Assembly: GCA_900548315.1 (NCBI GenBank)
Contig: URJU01000021.1
Coordinates: forward strand, 1-19,091
Origin: an uncultured Coprococcus sp.
GTDB lineage: Bacteria; Bacillota; Clostridia; Lachnospirales; Lachnospiraceae
DNA length: 19,091 nucleotides
Reading direction: 5' to 3'
The translations under genes and the position numbers were made by a program. Shown here one piece after another: positions 14,046-19,091 of the stretch (its first letter is position 1; the number at the start of each line of letters is the position of its first letter). The notes under the pieces were generated by a model. That model saw only the letters and a list, made by a program, of their open reading frames with translations, was not told the origin of the DNA and did not search any database.

Positions 14046-14152
14046 AAGTGGAAGTATTTTAACTTACAGGTGCTTTCGGCATTTTCTATCTGATGTGGGC
14101 TGACAGACCGGGTGGAATGGCGAATTATAAGGAGAAAGAAGCGTATAATTTT

Positions 14153-15355
14153 ATGGAGAGAATAATTACAAGTCTGCTTGAAACTGATATGTATAAGTTC
14201 AGCATGGGACAGGCAATATACCATCAGTTCAGCGACTACAAGACAACCTGGTCATTCAAGTGCAGGAATACGGATGTGTTCTTCACCAAAGAGATGGTCG
14301 ATGAGATCAAGAGACAGATACAGCTCTACTGTGATTTGAGATTTACTGAGGATGAACTTGAGTATCTGCACAATATCAAGTGGATAAAGGGCTCATATGT
14401 TGATTTTCTGAGACTTTGGAAAGCGAGATATGAGGACTTTGAGATATCGGATGATGCGGAGTGCGGCCTGAAGATAGAGGCTAGAGGAACGTGGCTCAAT
14501 ACTTCTATGTATGAGATACCTACTCTGGCTATAGTCAATGAAGTTTACTTCAGGATGAATGATGATTATGATAAACTGCTTACATCATTCAAAGATAAAC
14601 TTGACGAGAAGGTTCGTAAGGTCGAGTCAGGTGAGTACAATCTTGGAGCGTTCAGTGAATTTGGACTTAGAAGAAGACTTTCTGCTGAGGCTCAGGAGCT
14701 TGCCGTGAAGGAACTCAGTGGTCACAAGTATCCAGGTTCAACATTTGTCGGAACAAGCAACGTATATCTGGCAAAGAAGTATGATCTGCTTCCTGTTGGA
14801 ACTATGGCGCATGAGTGGATCATGTGTGTTGGACAGGGTAACCATAAGCACAATCCGGCATATTCCAACTGGTATGCCCTTGATGCGTGGGTAAAAGAGT
14901 ATGGGGTGCTCAATGGAACAGCCCTCACAGATGCGATCACAACAGATTGTTTCCTGAAAGACTTCCAGCTCACATATGCGACACTTTTCAGCGGAGTAAG
15001 ACACGACAGCGGCGATCCGTATGAGTGGGGCGACAAGATGATACGTCATTATGAGGAACTTGGGCTTGATCCAAAGACCAAGACACTTCTGTTCAGTGAC
15101 AGCCTTGACTTTGAGAAGGCAGATAAGCTCAACAGCTATTTCAAGGATAAGATAAAGGTTGCATTTGGGATAGGAACATATATATCCAATGATACTTGTG
15201 ATGAACCGCTCAACATTGTAATGAAGACCACAGCATGTAATGGTATGGACGTTGCAAAGATATCTGATGATAAGGGCAAGGGTATGTGCAAGAATCCCGA
15301 TTATGTTCATTATCTCAACAGATGTATCAAGTGGCGTATGGAGAACGATAGGTAA
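14153..15355 (+). CDS. pncB: nicotinate phosphoribosyltransferase
   Basis: Converts nicotinate and PRPP to nicotinate mononucleotide, the entry step of NAD salvage. The N-terminal SLLETDMYKFSMGQAIYHQF motif is typical. Later family pieces are FLRLWKARYEDFEI, EFGLRRRLSAEAQ, GTSNVYLAKKY, PVGTMAHEWIM (containing the conserved His), GVRHDSGDPYEWGDK and LFSDSLDF, plus the phosphate-binding FGIGTYISND. I place the start at ATG 14153 (400 aa), where the family N-terminus begins. In-frame ATGs at 14117 and 14093 would add up to 20 poorly conserved residues and have no better ribosome site (AAGGAG at 14129-14134 is rather far from 14153). The degV gene follows 20 bp downstream. Confidence 0.94.
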   Translation: MERIITSLLETDMYKFSMGQAIYHQFSDYKTTWSFKCRNTDVFFTKEMVDEIKRQIQLYCDLRFTEDELEYLHNIKWIKGSYVDFLRLWKARYEDFEISDDAECGLKIEARGTWLNTSMYEIPTLAIVNEVYFRMNDDYDKLLTSFKDKLDEKVRKVESGEYNLGAFSEFGLRRRLSAEAQELAVKELSGHKYPGSTFVGTSNVYLAKKYDLLPVGTMAHEWIMCVGQGNHKHNPAYSNWYALDAWVKEYGVLNGTALTDAITTDCFLKDFQLTYATLFSGVRHDSGDPYEWGDKMIRHYEELGLDPKTKTLLFSDSLDFEKADKLNSYFKDKIKVAFGIGTYISNDTCDEPLNIVMKTTACNGMDVAKISDDKGKGMCKNPDYVHYLNRCIKWRMENDR

Positions 15356-15375
15356 TAAATGGAGTTTTGTGAATT

Positions 15376-16254
15376 ATGGGAAAAGTTATAATTATGACAG
15401 ATTCTGCCAGTGATATATCCGAGAAGGAGGAGAAGGAACTTGGAATCAAGATCCTTCCATTTCCGGTTGTCATCGGTGGCAAATCATATCAAAGCAGAGT
15501 AGATTTTGATAACGAAGGATTTTATAAGCTCATGGCTGAGAATGATGATCTTCCAAAGACATCACAGATCACAGCTTACCAGTTTGGAGAGGTGTACAAA
15601 GAACTGGTTGAACAGGGATACACAGATATCATATATGTGAGTATCAACAAGGATGGTTCCGCCTCATATGCAAATGCGCAGCAGGCGGCAGATCAGTTTG
15701 AAGAGGAATACCCAGAGTGTGCAGGCAAATGCAGTATATATGTATTTGACGGAATAGGCTACAGCGGACAATATGGATATCCGGTTGTTGTTGCTGCAAG
15801 GATGGCTCAGGAGGGAAAAGATGTCAAGGATATCGTGTGGTATCTGAGAGAAGAACTTCCAAAGAGAAGAATATATTTCGGAATATATGGTCTCAAGTAT
15901 GCGGCTAAATCAGGAAGGATTCCTAGTGCAGCTGCTTTGGTGGGAGATGCACTTGGCGTCAAGCCGATCATGAAGATCTGGGCAAATGAGATAGTCACGG
16001 CGATCAAATGCCGCGGCGAAAAGAAACTTATGTCGAAGATGGTGGATGTCACGGTTGACGAGATGGAGCCTGGTTCAGAATATCAGATCGTGTATGGCAA
16101 TGATGAAACTGTGAGAGATGAGCTGACAGCCCGTATGACAGAAAAGCTTGGATATGGACCTTCAGATTATTTCCAGATCGGGGCAGCGGTTGCCTCAAAT
16201 GCCGGACCAAAGGTAGTTGGAACGATCTTCAATGTGAAGGAAGACCTGCGATAA
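15376..16254 (+). CDS. DegV family fatty-acid-binding protein
   Basis: A 292-aa cytoplasmic protein of the DegV/FakB type, which bind a fatty acid between two domains and, with FakA kinase, can present it for phosphorylation. Signature pieces: the N-terminal IIMTDSASDISEKEEKELGI, LPKTSQITAYQFGEVY (the TSQ motif contacting the carboxylate), DIIYVSINKDGSASYANAQQAA, and GLKYAAKSGRIPSAAALVG with GVKPIMKI. The usual domain-two end, QIGAAVASNAGPKVVGTIF, is present. It lies 20 bp after pncB and before a terminator, so they share a transcript. No FakA-like kinase is in the window, so exogenous fatty acid use is a family-based inference. Confidence 0.93.
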   Translation: MGKVIIMTDSASDISEKEEKELGIKILPFPVVIGGKSYQSRVDFDNEGFYKLMAENDDLPKTSQITAYQFGEVYKELVEQGYTDIIYVSINKDGSASYANAQQAADQFEEEYPECAGKCSIYVFDGIGYSGQYGYPVVVAARMAQEGKDVKDIVWYLREELPKRRIYFGIYGLKYAAKSGRIPSAAALVGDALGVKPIMKIWANEIVTAIKCRGEKKLMSKMVDVTVDEMEPGSEYQIVYGNDETVRDELTARMTEKLGYGPSDYFQIGAAVASNAGPKVVGTIFNVKEDLR

Positions 16255-16286
16255 TCGCAGAGCAGATATATAAGATGTAATAAAGA

Positions 16287-16329
16287 AAGCGGCAGGTGTC
16301 TGTATGTTGTTTATGGACACCTGCCGTTT
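16287..16329 (+). terminator. rho-independent terminator after degV
   Basis: CGGCAGGTGTC (16290-16300) pairs perfectly with GACACCTGCCG (16316-16326), extended by G-T and two A-T pairs to 16287/16329. The right side runs into TTTCTGTTC, and the minus-strand exit reads CTTTCTTTATT. It may therefore also stop minus-strand transcription coming from maf. I see nothing else convincing in 16255-16459. Confidence 0.8.
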
Positions 16330-16459
16330 CTGTTCTAATACATATCTGTTATTTTGACGCTATAGTTTACAAGTTTACCTTGTTAAGAGGGACAGCAGTA
16401 AGCTCATCAGTGCAGTGTACTCGCAGCCTATCGAAAATATAAACGAATTTTTGTTTAAA

Positions 16460-17077
16460 TTATGATGTGATCAGCGTTTCAATTTCGTGGTACACTCTTG
16501 CCAGCGGCAGCCCAACAACATTGTTGTAGTCGCCGTTTATTTCCTTTACAAACAATCCGCCTTTGCCCTGGATGCCGTAACTTCCAGCTTTGTCAAATGG
16601 CTCATTTGTCGCAAGGTATTGGATGATCTCATCGTGGGATATCGGGTAGAAGGTCACGTCGGTCTTTTCGTAGAATGAACTGGATGACTTAGCTCTGCCA
16701 TTCACATATATCAGGCATACACCTGTATACACTTGATGGGTCTGACCTGACAGACTGTTCAGGGTATTGTATGCATCGTCATAATCATACGGTTTTCCGA
16801 GAATCCTGCCGTTCAGTGAAACGACTGTGTCGGCTCCGAGAACTACGAACTTTTCTGGAAGTTTTTTTGCGCGTCTTCCCACATCCTCGGCAATGATCCT
16901 GTTGCACACTTCATCTGCCTTCATCTTGGCAAGGAGCATCACATATTCTGATGGAGCCATCACCTCAAGATCTTCCTCAGATAGGCTCGGACATACATCG
17001 AAGTCATATCCTGCCTGAGCCAGTAGCTCCTTCCTTCTCGGAGATCCGGAGGCGAGAATTATTTTTATGTTAGTCAT
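16460..17077 (-). CDS. maf: Maf family nucleoside triphosphate pyrophosphatase
   Basis: A 205-aa house-cleaning enzyme that hydrolyses non-canonical or excess nucleotides (dTTP/UTP type in this subgroup), linked to septum formation in Bacillus. The motif SGSPRRKELL occupies residues 10-19, GADTVV (81-86) carries the catalytic Asp83, and GKPYDYDDAYNTLNSLSGQTHQVYTGV follows. The C-terminal DKAGSYGIQGKGGLFV and GDYNNVVGLPL segments match the YhdE/Maf subfamily rather than the YceF one. The ATG at 17077 has only a weak upstream site. It lies 95 bp downstream of the aminotransferase on the same strand, possibly cotranscribed. Confidence 0.95.
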   Translation of the reverse strand: MTNIKIILASGSPRRKELLAQAGYDFDVCPSLSEEDLEVMAPSEYVMLLAKMKADEVCNRIIAEDVGRRAKKLPEKFVVLGADTVVSLNGRILGKPYDYDDAYNTLNSLSGQTHQVYTGVCLIYVNGRAKSSSSFYEKTDVTFYPISHDEIIQYLATNEPFDKAGSYGIQGKGGLFVKEINGDYNNVVGLPLARVYHEIETLITS

Positions 17078-17130
17078 ATGTTATATCTCAATACTTTCCT
17101 AAAATAATTTTGTATAAACAAGATTAGCGC

Positions 17131-17178
17131 AAATAATATCTGTTATTGATATAGAAACTTATACACAGATCATTATTT
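17131..17178 (-). repeat. imperfect inverted repeat at the end of the aminotransferase gene
   Basis: Bases 17131-17143 and 17165-17178 are inverted repeats over 13 positions with one bulged base and a 21-base loop. The right arm includes the aminotransferase stop codon. The stem is AT-rich with no clean T-run, so a weak terminator is possible at best. Confidence 0.35.
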
Positions 17179-18360
17179 ACACATCTTGATAGCCTTCTCA
17201 AACAGAGGCAGTGAGCGCTCAACCATATCTGTTGTGGTACAGTAAGCCAGTCTCATATGTCCAGGGCACATGAAACTGTCGCCTGGAACGAGGATCAGAT
17301 CAAGTTCGTGAGCTGTCATGTTACAGAACTCATTTGCATCGGCGATAGGAGTCTTAGGGAACATGTAGAAGGTTCCACCCGGCTCAACACACTCATATCC
17401 CATGGCGGTGAGTTCTTTGTACAGGATGTTCTTGTTCTTCTCATAGATTGACAGATCAGAAGTCTCATCAAGAACCTTTGCAACTCCGAGCTGTATCAGA
17501 GATGAAGGACAGTTGTGTCCTGTGAAACGTGATACCTGTCCGCACATGTTGATGATGAGCTCTGCATCCTTGCACTTAGGGTTTACAGCCACGTATCCGA
17601 TACGCTCTCCAGGAAGTGACAGAGACTTGCTGAATGAGTAGCAGCAGATCGTGTTGTCGTAGAACTTTGAGATGAATGGCGAATCGGTTCCCGCAAATAC
17701 GATCTCTCTGTAAGGCTCGTCTGATATAAGGTAAATGTCATGTCCGTACTCCTCCTGTTTCTCTGAGAGGATCTGGGCAAGACGTGTTATAGTCTCGGTC
17801 GAGTAAACGATTCCTGATGGGTTGTTCGGCGAATTGATGAGGATCGCCTGAACATTTGGATTCATCATATCGAGGAATGCATCGAAGTTGATCTGGAATG
17901 AAGTTGTGTCAGCTGGAACGACCTTGAGTACCGCACCTGTTCCGTCTACATATGGCACGTACTCAGGGAAGTATGGCGCAAATGTGATGACCTCGTCGCC
18001 CGGCTCAGTGACACATCTGATGGCGTGCGCCAGGGCTCCGGCAGCTCCAGATGTCATGAAGATGTCCTCAGGAACATACTCCATGCCGAAACGGCGGTTC
18101 AGTGATTCTGCGACAGCCTTTCTTACAGAGTAGATGGTAAGTGTAGGGCTGTAGCCGTGAAGTGCCAGTGAATCCTCATTCTGGATAAGATCGATAAGTC
18201 CTTTGTTGAAGTCGTCTGTGGTAGGCACAGATGGGTTGCCTATGGTATAGTTGAACACATTCTCAGCACCGATCTCAGCGGCACGCTTTGAAGCATACTG
18301 CGCAAATTCCCTGATGATGGAAGTGTTGTTTAACATTGCTGAATATTTCTTTGATATCAT
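17173..18360 (-). CDS. PLP-dependent aminotransferase, class I/II
   Basis: A fold-type I aminotransferase resembling aspartate/aromatic aminotransferases, 395 aa as expected. The cofactor-binding pieces are visible: SGAAGAL (104-110), NSPNNPSG (176-183), SDEPY (213-217) and SFSKSLSLPGERIGY, where Lys245 forms the PLP Schiff base. Arg370 in MRLAYC binds the substrate carboxylate. AGGAGG sits 6 bases before the ATG at 18360. The exact amino donor cannot be told by eye; aspartate-type is the conventional label. Its upstream region on the minus strand contains a terminator hairpin (18491-18536), so expression may be attenuated. The maf gene lies downstream. Confidence 0.92.
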   Translation of the reverse strand: MISKKYSAMLNNTSIIREFAQYASKRAAEIGAENVFNYTIGNPSVPTTDDFNKGLIDLIQNEDSLALHGYSPTLTIYSVRKAVAESLNRRFGMEYVPEDIFMTSGAAGALAHAIRCVTEPGDEVITFAPYFPEYVPYVDGTGAVLKVVPADTTSFQINFDAFLDMMNPNVQAILINSPNNPSGIVYSTETITRLAQILSEKQEEYGHDIYLISDEPYREIVFAGTDSPFISKFYDNTICCYSFSKSLSLPGERIGYVAVNPKCKDAELIINMCGQVSRFTGHNCPSSLIQLGVAKVLDETSDLSIYEKNKNILYKELTAMGYECVEPGGTFYMFPKTPIADANEFCNMTAHELDLILVPGDSFMCPGHMRLAYCTTTDMVERSLPLFEKAIKMCK

Positions 18361-18490
18361 GGAAGTCCTCCTGTAATTTTATAGATATTGGTATATACAA
18401 AATCCGGACGGTTCATGAATGCTGCCGTCTGGCTGCGTAACCTGATGTATTTCATAATAAATACCAAATATAAATATACAGTTACAGACA

Positions 18491-18536
18491 CAAAAAAACA
18501 AGAGGTAACAGACCGGGGAGATCTGCTGCCTCTTGT
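18491..18536 (-). terminator. minus-strand terminator or attenuator upstream of the aminotransferase
   Basis: On the minus strand ACAAGAGG (18536-18529) pairs with CCTCTTGT (18505-18498), and CAGA (18525-18522) pairs with TCTG (18512-18509) inside. The exit is a run of seven T (18498-18492). It lies about 130 bases upstream of the aminotransferase start, so it is either a leader attenuator or the end of a small RNA. The 437-base gap 18361-18797 otherwise holds the tatD promoter and a short direct repeat. I see no T-box or known riboswitch in it. Confidence 0.7.
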
Positions 18537-18622
18537 AAAAAATGAGGGGAGAGAGGATTCAAATAAATGAAAAACTCTTTACGATGTTTAGTATATCCAG
18601 GAATTGTGAAAATAATGTGTTC

Positions 18623-18650
18623 AAAGATTAATCTATTTATAAAGATTAAT
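18623..18650. repeat. 10-bp direct repeat with 18-bp period
   Basis: AAAGATTAAT occurs at 18623-18632 and 18641-18650. The first copy lies in the palindrome AGATTAATCT. It is upstream of the tatD promoter, so a pair of regulator sites is possible, but the DNA is AT-rich. Confidence 0.4.
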
Positions 18651-18677
18651 AAACAACCATAAACAAATAATAAAACG

Positions 18678-18706
18678 TTCACAAACTGAATGTATTTATG
18701 TATAAT
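18678..18706 (+). promoter_or_regulatory. predicted tatD promoter
   Basis: TTCACA (18678-18683) and TATAAT (18701-18706) are 17 bp apart. This leaves a leader of about 85 bases before the ATG at 18798. Confidence 0.7.
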
Positions 18707-18797
18707 ACAGCGTGACAGATGAAATGAGATCGTGTCTTTATTTGAGATCACAGGGCGATTAAAACAGGCTGGTGTTCAAGACAGGAAGGTTGAGAAG

Positions 18798-19065
18798 ATG
18801 ATATTTGAGACACATGGACATTATGACGATGAGCAGTTTGACGAGGACAGGGAGCAGCTCATCGCAGAATTTTTAGAAAAAGATATAGATAAGGTGATGA
18901 ACGTCGGTGCGGACATGCGGTCATCCAGAAACTCGGTTGAACTTGCCGGAAAATATCCACATTTTTATGCTGCTGTAGGTGTGCATCCTAGTGAGGTGGG
19001 AGATCTCACTGAGGATGATATGCAGGAACTTAAGCAGATGACATTCGAAAATCCAAAGGTGAAAG
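18798..19065 (+). CDS. TatD family metal-dependent hydrolase, 5' part only
   Basis: The first 89 or so codons of a TatD-type deoxyribonuclease/metallohydrolase. The start MIFETHGHYDDEQFDEDREQ matches the family opening, with the metal-binding HxH as HGH (His6, His8). KVMNVGADMRSSRNSVELA and YAAVGVHPSEV follow. The frame then reaches KVKA, where the family would continue with the IGEIGLDY motif. Instead adapter sequence begins at 19066 and adds a false SYTHLRA tail. The gene is cut by the contig end, not truncated in nature. AGGAAGG (18783-18789) may be the ribosome site. TatD proteins are often next to ksgA or metG; that neighbour is outside the window. Confidence 0.92.
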
Positions 19066-19091
19066 CTGTCTCTTATACACATCTCCGAGCC
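19066..19091 (+). other. Nextera read-2 adapter contamination
   Basis: Bases 19066-19084 are the reverse complement of the 19-base Tn5 mosaic end, followed by CCGAGCC, the beginning of the reverse-complemented read-2 adapter. Library sequence, not genome. Confidence 0.97.

Noticed and set aside
14738..15310. A 190-codon minus-strand frame inside pncB
   Set aside because: Antisense shadow with Cys/Ile-rich composition over a conserved enzyme.
18361..18600. T-box riboswitch before the aminotransferase
   Set aside because: No T-box consensus (TGGNACCGCG-like) or specifier-loop layout could be found on the minus strand.
18388..18751. Small frames on both strands in the aminotransferase-tatD gap
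   Set aside because: They cross the terminator hairpin and promoter, have no ribosome sites and no recognisable sequence.

Overview
The window looks like chromosomal DNA of a spore-forming member of the Clostridia, most likely family Lachnospiraceae. The pointers are a GerA-type germinant receptor operon, an SGNH hydrolase next to a DUF4358 lipoprotein, many AGA/AGG and ATA codons, strong AGGAGG ribosome sites and moderate-to-low GC. Genus cannot be fixed from sequence alone. Both ends carry Illumina Nextera transposase adapter sequence (1-36 and 19066-19091). The real genomic DNA is therefore about 37-19065, and the first and last reading frames run falsely into adapter.

Layout. 37-1396: end of a cell-envelope operon (possible membrane-protein tail, SGNH hydrolase, DUF4358 lipoprotein), closed by a terminator. 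1397-3923: structured leader, flavin reductase, ispE (MEP isoprenoid pathway) and a GntR/FCD regulator, closed by a strong terminator. 3944-7650: a germination operon with a GerAA-type subunit, a GerAB permease fused to a GerAC N-terminal-like domain, and a small membrane-anchored protein resembling a shortened SpoIIR. 7651-9878: ddl (peptidoglycan), a DUF1934 protein and a methyltransferase, preceded by a large inverted repeat. 9899-13683, minus strand: malQ then plsC, followed by an unknown membrane protein and a CPBP protease with their own promoter inside the end of plsC. 13684-14152: divergent control region holding a 252-bp repeat element in the predicted malQ 5' leader. 14153-16329: pncB (NAD salvage) and a DegV protein, with a terminator. 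16460-18360, minus strand: maf and a PLP aminotransferase. 18361-18797: divergent region with a minus-strand terminator hairpin upstream of the aminotransferase. 18798-19065: the start of a TatD-type hydrolase, cut by the contig end.

The most interesting items are: (1) the malQ leader element, with 60-bp tandem repeats, GNRA-type hairpins, a roughly 29-bp hairpin and terminal inverted repeats; (2) the GerAB-GerAC fusion followed by a SpoIIR-like protein in place of a full GerAC; (3) a 42-bp perfect palindrome inside the CPBP protease gene; (4) a 19-bp inverted repeat next to the ddl ribosome site; (5) a possible attenuator or small RNA upstream of the aminotransferase. Gene families were recognised from motifs by eye; no database search was run.
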